The notes under the pieces are model-generated. The model made no database searches and had not been told where the DNA came from. It saw only the letters and a program-made list of their open reading frames with translations. From contig NZ_FRBP01000014.1 in the NCBI RefSeq assembly GCF_900142645.1, positions 62,001 to 126,000 of the forward strand: a stretch of 64,000 bases of DNA, read 5' to 3'. Shown one piece after another: positions 16,611 to 24,985 of this stretch. The stretch is from Eubacterium callanderi. Its GTDB lineage: Bacteria; Bacillota; Clostridia; Eubacteriales; Eubacteriaceae. The stretch's first letter is position 1. Every line of letters begins with the position of its first letter. Both the position numbers and the translations under genes were made by a program.

Positions 16611-17207
16611 TTATCTAACATCTTTAAACAGACCTTGATTTTGTTTAAAAAACAATTTTGGCAGCATTGTATTTTTGAAATTTTCACACTTACGCTGATG
16701 AAGGGTGATGAGGCGGTCGAGGTTTCTGAAAAAGCATCCAATTTGGACTTGTTCACTTTTCGTTGGTACTGAAACCATCTTCGCAATAAGTTCGCCTTTT
16801 GTAATTCCTTTAATTGATGTTCCTTGAACTGAATTTAATTCCCTTTGCAGTTTTCTATAAAGCAAATAGGCCGTAAACCATATATCAGTTTTAATCCTAC
16901 TCAAAGACAAAAAATCTTGACTTGTAGTATATGAAAACGGCATAACTGCAAGCTTTCCGACACCTACACGAGTAATTATTGCAATGGAATTTTCGGGAAC
17001 TAATTTCGTCGCAGAATTCATTAACCCACTTTGAGAAATATGCTTCCGTGGCTTTACTCCAAATATCCGGTGTTCCTTTAAATCAGAAGATTGTATCCAA
17101 GGAATTTCACCGTTCCAGTAAGTATCATTTGATGTATTTGGCGTTCCCCCACCATAGGTATTATCAGCCAGTTCCCCCAACTTCCGCTGTTCCCATGCGT
17201 TAGTAAA
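16611..17207 (-). pseudogene. hsdS: Type I restriction specificity subunit HsdS, second half-gene fragment
   Basis: The frame encodes an HsdS half: conserved head FTNAWEQRKLGELA, one target-recognition domain, and the coiled-coil repeat CFFRNLDRLITLHQRK followed by NFKNTMLPKLFF. It lacks its own start and ribosome binding site because it follows, out of frame, directly on the first half-gene. A 36-bp direct repeat (17172-17207 versus 17636-17671, one mismatch) encodes the shared head. Recombination across that repeat would restore an in-frame one-domain HsdS. Confidence 0.75.
16695..16712. repeat. hsdS recombination-type repeat, copy 1
   Basis: CTGATGAAGGGTGATGAG encodes (reverse strand) LITLHQ of HsdS. 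A perfect inverted copy lies at 21623-21640 and a copy with two mismatches, same orientation as this one, at 22630-22647. Confidence 0.75.
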
Positions 17208-17716
17208 CCACACAAAACTTCTTCTCTAGGCAAAGCAATTTCTTGATTTTTCACTAGGTCAGAATTCAAGTTTACTTGGCTTCCAGGCTGTCCGTATTTT
17301 TGCCATTTTGGCCTAAACATTTCTAACCATTGGAACATAAACACCCTGTTAAATTTTGGTTCTAAAAAAATTAAAAAGCCATCGTGTACGCCAGTCTTAA
17401 CGTAGTTCACAACAGGCTTTCCGACCGTTGCGGCGATACTTAGTAACAAGTGTGGTTCAGTAAGTACACGAGTTTTTTCCTGACCTAATTTTGAGATGTG
17501 TTGTTCAAGATGATGAATACGTCCATCTTGCTCCGTAACGTCTGCAATACGAAGCCAACCAACATCACTTTCGTCATCAAACCATTTTGGATCTTGGATA
17601 GGTCGAGGACTTGCTCCACGTACAATATTAGCTAATTCCCCCAGCTTCCGCTGTTCCCATGCGTTAGTAAATCCTTTGAAGCGAATCTGTGGTTCTTTCG
17701 CTTTTTCTTTAGTCAT
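17078..17716 (-). pseudogene. hsdS: HsdS first half-gene, fused out of frame to a second HsdS head
   Basis: From the ATG at 17716 the frame reads IRFKGFTNAWEQRKLGEL, then a target-recognition domain that ends in the usual SDLVKNQEIALPREE. At that point the normal central coiled coil should follow, but the sequence jumps to the head of another HsdS copy in a different frame, and the remaining codons are meaningless. About 120 bp of conserved sequence are missing, so this is a deletion junction rather than a single-base error. It directly follows hsdR. Confidence 0.75.
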
Positions 17717-17736
17717 TTTGTTTATTTTCCTCCATA

Positions 17737-20700
17737 TCATTCACTTTTTTTAATGGAATCAGCCATTTCGTAGAAGGCTTGCCGGAAAGCGTTTCGATAT
17801 TTAATCCACGACAGGGCAGCGACTTCATCGGCGGCAATTTCTTTATAATCTGCTTTCGCGCCGTTCATAATGGCGGTAAGCTCTCCCTGTTTATCCATAT
17901 CCTGTTCACCAAGGCGGTGAGGACGTATCATGGCTTCCAGGTTTTTGGGATTGGTGCTGTTGTCCAAGCCCCAGGTACGGATAAACTGAGTGACAAGCTT
18001 CATATTGCTGTCCTTCTGCGCTCTGTCGATGGCTTCGTTCATCATCTCCACGTTGCGGGGGGCAGGATAGTCATCAAAGACAAAGTCCTTTGCAAATACT
18101 TTGTCCACAAAGCTGCGCACCTTGGCTTTTTCCTGATTGTTTTCCGATTTCGCAATTTCCCGTTGGATTTCATCCCGGGTCTTTTCGGCCGCTTCCATTT
18201 CATCGGCGTGGACTTCGTCCGCCATCTTGGCGATGAGCTCCACGAGGTAGTCATAATTAATGGTCACATCGTGGATATGCACCATGGCCAGATTGACCTG
18301 AGAAATATCAATCTTTTCCCGTTCGGCAAAGAAATCTTTGATTTCACCGGCAATCACCGTGGTCAGTATCACTTCCTGGTCTTCTGTAATGCCGAGTTCT
18401 TCATAAAATTTCTCTGGATCCTCATAGGCGGATACCTCGTTGCCTTCATCATCGGTGGTAAATTGCTTCAGCTGGCTCAACAGCTTATTATAGTCTTTGA
18501 GTTTTTCAAAGACGGCTTCCCGATCGCTCTCACTAGGCGGCGTGGTCACAAAGTTATCGGTCAAATCGGATAAATCTTTGATGGTGTCCATGAGCTCCCG
18601 CTTAACGTCACCATACTTCGGCGCAATGATACCGTCCTCCTGGTTGCCGTCAATAAGGGTCTCTATGTCCACTGTTTGCTGTTCTGCGGCAGAAAGCCGA
18701 TTGGAGTAAACGGCAAAGGCTTTGTTCATTTCGTATTCGTTTTGCTCTGGCCAACGGTAGTTGACAACATTCCCCCAGGGCTTATGCACCATGTCGTGAA
18801 GGCGGTTGGTACGGGAATAGGCTTGAATGAGGTTTCCACCCTTTAAGGTTCGATCAATATATAAGGTGTTCATCTGAGGGGCGTCAAAGCCTGTCAGCAG
18901 CTGGTCTACGACAATGGCCAAGTCTAAGAAGTTGCCATCATCGGCGGTTTTATTGAGGCGGCGGGTAAGGTCTTCGGTGTATTGCTTTGTTGTTGTCATG
19001 TCGAAGGCAGTGCCAAATTGTTTATTGTACGCTATGATGGCACGGTGCAGGTTTTCATTCGTCGCCAGCTGGTTTTCGCCGTTGGAGTTATCGACCGAAA
19101 AGCTGACGGCGACCTTTAGCCTGTCCTCAGGCTCTTTGGCGGCGTTGATTTCGCTAAACTTGTCGAAGTATTCCATGGCTCTCGGTGTGCTGGCACGTCT
19201 GCCCCCTACGTGGACGGTAAAGAGGGCGTTGTACTTACGGTCTGCGGAGCGTTTCCGCCAGTTATCAAAGATATCGTTAACCACAAGATCAACGTGCTCG
19301 GGGCTGTCATCATAGACGCTGGCTTTGATATTATCGTCAATATCTTCTTCGGTCGGATCTTCTGGCGGCTTGATGGTCTCTTTGAATTCCACATTGAAGC
19401 CGAGGACATTTTTATCGGCGATGGCTTCTTTGATGGTGTAGGCGTGGAGAATGCTTCCGAAGATATCTTTTGTTTCCGGGAATTTTGGGGTTCCGGTATA
19501 GCCAACCCATGCAGCCGTAGGAATGGCGGTGCGGATGGCTTCAAGCATCCCCTGGTTTTCGGTGCCGTTACCGGTGGAGCGGTGGGCTTCATCCACGATA
19601 AAGAGGATGTTCTCGTCAAGGGGTTTAAAACCCTTTCGGGCAACGTAACGGGACATCTTCTGAATACTGGTGACAATAATGTTTTTATCACTTTTCATCG
19701 CAAGCTTTTTATGAAGATCTGAAATATTGGCCGTATCACTCACGACTCCGGTCTTCCCTTCAAAGCCTGCCACCGGGTCGTAGGCGCGGTAGGCGTCGGC
19801 TGTCTGGTTTGTGAGGGCGATGCGGTCAACAAGAAATACGACTTTGTCCACGTTGGGGAGGCGGCTGGCGAGCCACGCAGTTTTAAAGCTGGTGATGGTC
19901 TTGCCGCTGCCCGTGGTGTGCCAGATATAGCCCAACTTGCCATCACTATATTTGAAATCGTGTTTGCGGACTTTTTCAATGACGCGTTTGGTAGCATATA
20001 CCTGATAAGGCCGCATGACTTTAATGCTTTCTTTATTTTTGGTGCCGTCGAGAATCATATACCGGGTGGCTAAATCGTGAGCCATGGGGATGGAGAGAAC
20101 CTTATCCGCAAAAACCTTCCACGACCGCACTGGGCGGGCGTCATTTTCATTCTGCCAGCTAAAGGCAAAGGCACGGTTAAAGGATTCCCGGGTGGTGTTG
20201 GCCATATAGCGGATATCATACGGAGTCATGGCAATGAGGATCTGAAGGGTTGAGAAGATTCCGCTGTATTGTTTCTCTGCGATGTACTGCTCCATCTGGT
20301 TCAGTGCTTCCTGAGTTTCGTGCAGGGCTTTTTTAAGCTCGATTTGGATAATGGGAAGGCCATTGATCAGAAGGGTCACATCAAAGCGGCGATTGGGCTT
20401 GCCATCCACGATTTTCGGGCGTTCAATCTGATTGACGACCTGATAAACGGTATTCCCCCCGCCGACCTGCGCCTGGTCGAAAACGGTGAGAAAAACGTGT
20501 TTTCCGCAGTCGAGATCAACTTCGATTTCGGAGACCCCATTAACACCATACAGAAATTGTCCTGCGTGATAGGGGCTGTCGATACCTGTAATGATCCGCT
20601 TGACCTGATTAAACTCGGTGATGGATAAAGGATTGTCCAGCCGGGCAGCGTTGTTCTGCTCAAGGATGCGCTTGAAGTTGTCCCAGAGCTGTTCAGTGGT

Positions 20701-20808
20701 TTTAATATCAGCGGCGTATTCCCATTGTTTGACACCACCAATACGGGTTAAGTATTCGATGACTTCCTGTTCAAAAGCAAGTTCTGATTTCTTTTTCATT
20801 TCGCTCAT
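17737..20808 (-). CDS. hsdR: Type I restriction enzyme, R (restriction/translocation) subunit
   Basis: 1,023 residues, full length. An N-terminal nuclease domain holds PIIQIELKKA (the ExK of the PD-(D/E)xK site). It is followed by the SF2 motor with HTTGSGKT (Walker A, near residue 295), FIVDEAHRS, GYTGTP and later TGFDAPQMNTLYIDR, and a C-terminal HsdM-binding helical region. It cuts unmodified DNA after ATP-driven translocation, but only in complex with HsdM and HsdS. ATGA overlaps with the upstream hsdS-like gene show one transcript. No hsdM gene is present in the element. Confidence 0.96.
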   Translation of the reverse strand: MSEMKKKSELAFEQEVIEYLTRIGGVKQWEYAADIKTTEQLWDNFKRILEQNNAARLDNPLSITEFNQVKRIITGIDSPYHAGQFLYGVNGVSEIEVDLDCGKHVFLTVFDQAQVGGGNTVYQVVNQIERPKIVDGKPNRRFDVTLLINGLPIIQIELKKALHETQEALNQMEQYIAEKQYSGIFSTLQILIAMTPYDIRYMANTTRESFNRAFAFSWQNENDARPVRSWKVFADKVLSIPMAHDLATRYMILDGTKNKESIKVMRPYQVYATKRVIEKVRKHDFKYSDGKLGYIWHTTGSGKTITSFKTAWLASRLPNVDKVVFLVDRIALTNQTADAYRAYDPVAGFEGKTGVVSDTANISDLHKKLAMKSDKNIIVTSIQKMSRYVARKGFKPLDENILFIVDEAHRSTGNGTENQGMLEAIRTAIPTAAWVGYTGTPKFPETKDIFGSILHAYTIKEAIADKNVLGFNVEFKETIKPPEDPTEEDIDDNIKASVYDDSPEHVDLVVNDIFDNWRKRSADRKYNALFTVHVGGRRASTPRAMEYFDKFSEINAAKEPEDRLKVAVSFSVDNSNGENQLATNENLHRAIIAYNKQFGTAFDMTTTKQYTEDLTRRLNKTADDGNFLDLAIVVDQLLTGFDAPQMNTLYIDRTLKGGNLIQAYSRTNRLHDMVHKPWGNVVNYRWPEQNEYEMNKAFAVYSNRLSAAEQQTVDIETLIDGNQEDGIIAPKYGDVKRELMDTIKDLSDLTDNFVTTPPSESDREAVFEKLKDYNKLLSQLKQFTTDDEGNEVSAYEDPEKFYEELGITEDQEVILTTVIAGEIKDFFAEREKIDISQVNLAMVHIHDVTINYDYLVELIAKMADEVHADEMEAAEKTRDEIQREIAKSENNQEKAKVRSFVDKVFAKDFVFDDYPAPRNVEMMNEAIDRAQKDSNMKLVTQFIRTWGLDNSTNPKNLEAMIRPHRLGEQDMDKQGELTAIMNGAKADYKEIAADEVAALSWIKYRNAFRQAFYEMADSIKKSE

Positions 20809-21386
20809 TTTATCTTCTCCTTTATGCTTCTCTCCAACACGGCAGTGGTGAATTGTCCAATCTGCTCGGCATATTGATTGATCCGGTTTTGCAATTTGAG
20901 TGTTTCACTGTAAATCCTGCCTATTTTCCGTTGCTCTTCGCTAGGAATAATCGGAATTTTTATCTGCTCGAGGGACTTTATCGGAATTCGCTTGATATGG
21001 CCTGTCCCTTGAAGCTCCCTTTCCTTCTGACGGGCAACATCGGTATGTGCATTGAATAGATAGATAAAATAACGTTTATCCAGCTCTTCGCTTATAAATT
21101 CAGCCTTTGTAAAATTGATCGAGGGGATTTTTCCAATATTTCCTTCCCCAACCATTGCCGCCATTTGTAACGAATTGCTGATGATGATATCCCCCTTGTT
21201 CACTGCCAGTGAATTTTGTGCTGGTGTACGGTCGTCTTCTATAATCCCATTATCGTGATTAAAATCCAACTCAAAAGCGGCCTGATCGTAATAGATAAAG
21301 TCCTGATGGGGATATTGCTTTTCGGCCCGCGTTGGGTTAATTCCCGGGATAAATTTTATAAACTGCTTTATTATCTGCCTTTCCAA
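20805..21386 (-). CDS. Half-size HsdS-like specificity subunit
   Basis: 193 residues from a TTG at 21386 behind GGGAGGTGAT. It has one target-recognition domain and one C-terminal coiled coil (SEEQRKIGRIYSETLKLQNR). A complete HsdS has two of each, so this would act as a homodimer or is a fragment. It is unrelated in detail to the hsdS copies downstream of hsdR. It overlaps the hsdR start by 4 nt. The usual hsdM partner upstream is absent. Confidence 0.75.
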   Translation of the reverse strand: MERQIIKQFIKFIPGINPTRAEKQYPHQDFIYYDQAAFELDFNHDNGIIEDDRTPAQNSLAVNKGDIIISNSLQMAAMVGEGNIGKIPSINFTKAEFISEELDKRYFIYLFNAHTDVARQKERELQGTGHIKRIPIKSLEQIKIPIIPSEEQRKIGRIYSETLKLQNRINQYAEQIGQFTTAVLERSIKEKIK

Positions 21387-21622
21387 ATAATCACCTCCCA
21401 CTAAATAATATTTTTTGAAATATCTTAATATTTCATTTTATGATTATATTATGCCAACCGTTTTAGCAAATGTCAATAAATTTTTTAGAATATCACGATA
21501 TTTCAAATCATTATTTTAAAACTATACCAAAATACAAAATAATTTGATATATTTTGCTGTCTATGTTAAAAAGTTTAGAGTATATCAGAAAGTTACCGAA
21601 GCGCGGAGGCTGCTTTGACCAA

Positions 21623-21640
21623 CTCATCACCCTTCATCAG
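21623..21640. repeat. hsdS recombination-type repeat, copy 2 (inverted)
   Basis: CTCATCACCCTTCATCAG, the exact inverse of 16695-16712. On the plus strand the surrounding codons read FDQLITLHQCES, a vestige of an HsdS central coiled coil ending just ahead of the recombinase start. Confidence 0.75.
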
Positions 21641-21678
21641 TGCGAGTCATATATTGCACCATTACAGGAGATAGATAT

Positions 21679-22611
21679 ATGTTAATTTTAAAGAATAAAG
21701 ACGAATTGTTCCATATTTATTACAAACGCTGGATAACAATATATAAAGAAGGCGCCATCCGTAAAGTTACCATGTCAAAATATTTAATGACCCATCAATG
21801 GTTGGTTAAGCTTGTTCCAACCCTTAAGCTGTGTGACCTCTCACGAATCAACTATCAGCAGCTCCTTAACGATTACGCACAGGAGCATGAGCGGCAAACC
21901 ACCATGGATTTTCACCATCAGCTTAAAGGCGCCATCCTCGACGCCGTAGATGAAGGGTTAATCGACCAGGACCCTACCCGAAAAGCAATCATCAAAGGTA
22001 AAACACCCAGAGCAAAAAAACCGAAATACCTCAATCAATTCGAGCTTCATACCATGCTAACAGATTTAAATTTGACTCAGGAGGTTAATTGGGATTGGTT
22101 TATCCTGTTGGTCGCCAAAACCGGGATGCGTTTTTCAGAGGCTTTAGCATTGACACCAAAAGACTTTGATTTTGCGCATCAAATGCTCTCTATCAGTAAA
22201 ACATGGGATTACAAGACCGGAACAGGATTTCAGCCAACGAAAAATCAATCCTCTGTTCGGAAAATACAAATCGATTGGCAAACGGTTATTCAATTTTCAG
22301 AACTGCTAAAAGGTCTGCCCGAAGAAAAGCCAATTTTTATTGACGATGGAAAAAAGGTCTATAATTCAACTGTCAACGGCGTATTAGAAAGACATTGTAT
22401 AAAATCAAACATACCTGTCATTTCCATTCACGGGCTAAGACACACGCATGCATCGCTATTACTCTTCGCCGGGGTATCCATTGCCAGTGTTGCCAGGCGG
22501 CTTGGCCATGCCAGCATGACCACCACACAAAAAACATACCTTCATATCATTCAAGAACTTGAAAATAAAGATGTCGACCTCGTTATGCGGTCGCTTTCTG
22601 CATTAAATTAA
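21679..22611 (+). CDS. Tyrosine site-specific recombinase beside the hsdS locus
   Basis: 310 residues from the ATG at 21679, behind AGGAG. The catalytic domain is complete: KTGMRFSEALAL (first Arg), HGLRHTHASLLL (His-x-x-Arg), RRLGHASMTTT (His) and a final Tyr in QKTYLHI. It is distinct from the element's integrase at 27854. Its gene is bracketed by inverted copies of the hsdS LITLHQ repeat, the arrangement seen in phase-variable type I systems where such enzymes invert hsdS segments. That function is inferred. Confidence 0.9.
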   Translation: MLILKNKDELFHIYYKRWITIYKEGAIRKVTMSKYLMTHQWLVKLVPTLKLCDLSRINYQQLLNDYAQEHERQTTMDFHHQLKGAILDAVDEGLIDQDPTRKAIIKGKTPRAKKPKYLNQFELHTMLTDLNLTQEVNWDWFILLVAKTGMRFSEALALTPKDFDFAHQMLSISKTWDYKTGTGFQPTKNQSSVRKIQIDWQTVIQFSELLKGLPEEKPIFIDDGKKVYNSTVNGVLERHCIKSNIPVISIHGLRHTHASLLLFAGVSIASVARRLGHASMTTTQKTYLHIIQELENKDVDLVMRSLSALN

Positions 22612-22629
22612 TAAGATATGTGACGCGCA

Positions 22630-22647
22630 CTGTTGAAGGGTGATAAG
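22630..22647. repeat. hsdS recombination-type repeat, copy 3
   Basis: CTGTTGAAGGGTGATAAG, two mismatches from copy 1. The reverse strand reads FDALITLQQCASH, another HsdS vestige. With copy 2 it brackets the recombinase gene as an inverted pair. Confidence 0.65.
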
Positions 22648-22679
22648 GGCGTCGAAGTAATACCGATCGGTACAGTCGG

Positions 22680-23411
22680 TCAGTTTTCAAAAACCTTAAA
22701 ATACTCACAAACGTCTCGAAACTGATCCTGTGCCAGCAAACAGGTATCCCTCAAATATCCTTTTTCTTTTTTATACTCACTCAGCCCACGATAATAAAAC
22801 AATTTGTATTCATCCAGAATAATAAACGGAAGGATTCCGTTTTTCAGGCACTCTTTAAACAGAATCAGCCGCCCGACTCTGCCATTTCCATCCTGGAACG
22901 GGTGGATGGTTTCAAACTGCACGTGGAAGTCAATCAAATCATCTAAGTCTTTTTCGGGAATGGCATCATATTTTTCAAGCAACACTTCCAACGCCGCCTG
23001 CACTTTATCCGGCGGCGTTGTCTCTGTGATTCCTCCAATAACGTTGGGATAAATTTTATAGTCACCAGTGGGAAACCCTTCACGCTCGTAGGCGGTGCCG
23101 CGCTTTAACAGATAGTGAAGTTTTTTTATGATATCTTCTGTCAGGGGCTCTTTGGCGAGATCAAGGATATAATCGAAGGCCTCGAAATGGTTGGTTGTCT
23201 CGACGATGTCATCAATTTTTACAGGGCTGTCCCCTTCTGGTAAAATGGTATTTGTTGAGAAAATACTTCGCGTCTGCTCTTCTGAAAGCATGCTTCCCTC
23301 AATTCGGTTGGAATTATAGGCCATTTTAATTTGCGTATAATGATAGATGCCATCAGATAACTTAGCACTTTTTTCTTTCAGTAATCGATCCAATAAAATA
23401 CCTGTTTTCAC
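22680..23411 (-). CDS. Fic domain protein (probable AMP transferase)
   Basis: 243 residues. The core motif IHPFQDGNGRVGRLIL (near residue 172) holds the catalytic His and the anion-binding loop. An N-terminal inhibitory helix, NSNRIEGS (near residue 35), marks a class II, self-inhibited Fic enzyme. Members transfer AMP, or another nucleotide part, to hydroxyl side chains of target proteins. No separate antitoxin gene is needed for this class. It follows the repressor gene on the same strand, 30 bp behind. Confidence 0.92.
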   Translation of the reverse strand: MKTGILLDRLLKEKSAKLSDGIYHYTQIKMAYNSNRIEGSMLSEEQTRSIFSTNTILPEGDSPVKIDDIVETTNHFEAFDYILDLAKEPLTEDIIKKLHYLLKRGTAYEREGFPTGDYKIYPNVIGGITETTPPDKVQAALEVLLEKYDAIPEKDLDDLIDFHVQFETIHPFQDGNGRVGRLILFKECLKNGILPFIILDEYKLFYYRGLSEYKKEKGYLRDTCLLAQDQFRDVCEYFKVFEN

Positions 23412-23441
23412 TTTATACTCCCTTTTTTACAAGCAGTTAAA

Positions 23442-24218
23442 TTAATCTTCATCGCCGGCGGTATGAATATTATACTCTGGAATTCTCAGCAATAGCTTGA
23501 TACTCTTAATTGCCTCAAGCTGGCCGGCTGGGGTTAAATCCGAAAAATATCCGAGCATATCTCTTTTATTTTTTTGCAGCTGTTCGTCTTCACTTCTTTG
23601 TTTCGGCAAACGGCTTAATCCTGTGGGGTCCATCAAAACATCCATTGTTGTCTCAAGTGCCAACGCTAATTTTTGAATCTCACGATAAGTAGGCTGCGAA
23701 ATGTCAAGTTCAAACTTTTGAATAGTTTCCAAAGGTAATTCCGTCTCTTTAGCAAGTTCTTCTTGTGTTTTTCCGAGAAGCTGACGATTTGAAATAATCT
23801 GATCTCCAGTAGTCGGAAAACGCCACGGTTTGCCCGTCAATTCTTCTGATGTAATTTCCAAAGCATCGGCAATGATATTAGTGGTACTAAGTCCTGGCTC
23901 AACAATATCATCTTCGTACATTTGAAGCGCTTCTTCTGGAATTTCAACTTTTTCAGATAATTTTTGAAGTGTAATTTTATCCTGTGTCCTTATCCGTTTT
24001 AACCTTTCACCAAACGTTTCGTCCCCTGTCGCCAGTTTTTCTAATGGGACATCAAGTGCCTGGGCCACCTTGCTTAACGTGCCCGTATCCACTCTATCAC
24101 TATCCCTTTTAATAATTGAGTAAAGTGTATTGTATGAAACGCCAGCTTTTTTAGCTAATTCTTTAAAATTAATTTTCCGTTCTTTGGCAACTTCCCTTAT
24201 TCGAAAACCAACACCCAT
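23442..24218 (-). CDS. XRE-family regulator with three helix-turn-helix domains
   Basis: 258 residues from the ATG at 24218 behind AAAGGCGGG; longer frames run into its promoter. Three separate cro/cI-type HTH domains are visible: IREVAKERKINFKELAKKAG (from residue 7), LKRIRTQDKITLQKLSEKVE and ISNRQLLGKTQEELAKETEL. It lies between divergent promoters and a palindrome covers its own -35, so it is probably the element's master repressor of mobilization genes. Triple HTH repeats are uncommon. Confidence 0.88.
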   Translation of the reverse strand: MGVGFRIREVAKERKINFKELAKKAGVSYNTLYSIIKRDSDRVDTGTLSKVAQALDVPLEKLATGDETFGERLKRIRTQDKITLQKLSEKVEIPEEALQMYEDDIVEPGLSTTNIIADALEITSEELTGKPWRFPTTGDQIISNRQLLGKTQEELAKETELPLETIQKFELDISQPTYREIQKLALALETTMDVLMDPTGLSRLPKQRSEDEQLQKNKRDMLGYFSDLTPAGQLEAIKSIKLLLRIPEYNIHTAGDED

Positions 24219-24257
24219 AATGAATACCCGCCTTTCAAAAATTATATATGCTACCTT

Positions 24258-24388
24258 ATTATAACACTTTTTCATTCTTAAGTGCAATCGCACTTTTTAA
24301 GAATTTTAAAAATAGTTTGACATCAATGCGATAAGATAATATAATTCATTTAAAGGTAGCAATGCACATTATTTATTTTAAGTGCATT
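24258..24388. promoter_or_regulatory. Divergent promoters and operators of the mobilization module
   Basis: Rightward: TTGACA (24317-24322), 17 bp, TATAAT (24340-24345). Leftward: TTGCAC (24282-24287), 18 bp, TATAAT (24258-24263). The palindrome AAGTGC-4 nt-GCACTT (24280-24295) covers the leftward -35. A second inverted repeat, AATGCAC (24361-24367) with GTGCATT (24382-24388), uses the same half-site beyond the rightward start. Confidence 0.75.
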
Positions 24389-24423
24389 ACGACCTCTTTA
24401 AAAATCGAAAGGAGGTGAAATCC

Positions 24424-24765
24424 ATGACCAAACCCAAATCCACATCTGACCGCCTCGCCAAAGTCGATCAAACCATCGAACGCAATAAAGAGGAACGGAA
24501 GCGCTTACTTCAAAAACTGAAGGAAGAAGAAAGCAAAGCCCGGACCCACCGGCTCATCGAATATGGGGCCATTGTCCAGAGCTGCTTTGGCTGGCAGGAC
24601 CTTGCACTTGATCCGGTTGACTTTCAGTCGGCCATTCAGTCTGTCAAAAATTTTCTGGATGTGACCGGCACAGCTTATGACGTGGAAGCCGGGCAGCTTT
24701 CTTATTCGAAAGACTTGCTCTCCCAGTTTGCTGCGTCACTGCCAGATACCAACGCTGTCTGGTAG
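24424..24765 (+). CDS. DUF3847-like small mobilization protein
   Basis: 113 residues from the ATG at 24424 behind AAAGGAGGTG. An N-terminal charged coiled coil (RLAKVDQTIERNKEERKRLL) is followed by a small globular part. Proteins of this type commonly stand before MobA/MobL relaxases in Firmicutes elements and are thought to act like MobC accessory proteins. Family assignment is from memory of the pattern and is moderately sure. Confidence 0.7.
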   Translation: MTKPKSTSDRLAKVDQTIERNKEERKRLLQKLKEEESKARTHRLIEYGAIVQSCFGWQDLALDPVDFQSAIQSVKNFLDVTGTAYDVEAGQLSYSKDLLSQFAASLPDTNAVW

Positions 24766-24815
24766 GGTGTCATTTTTTCTTTTGTACCCACAAACGACGC
24801 GCGCGACTTCCTTAT

Positions 24816-24879
24816 AATAAGGCACTACTCCCCGTGCCTTATTCCCGAAGGGCGCACTTACGCGCCACCTGCGGTGTCG
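24816..24879. other. Origin of transfer (oriT), MobQ/RSF1010-like
   Basis: The reverse strand at 24849-24860 reads TAAGTGCGCCCT, the nic-region core of RSF1010-like (MobQ) origins. On its 5' side is an imperfect inverted repeat (24863-24869 with 24873-24879), and on its 3' side a perfect 10-bp inverted repeat, AATAAGGCAC / GTGCCTTATT (24816-24843). It lies directly before the relaxase gene. Confidence 0.8.
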
Positions 24880-24985
24880 CTCCGTGCGCTCTGCGAGGCT
24901 TGAATATGAAAAATCACGTTGTGATTTTTCTTTATGGCAGTTACCGCTTTTATGGTTACAAAGAAAAAAGAAAGGAGGTCTGCTT

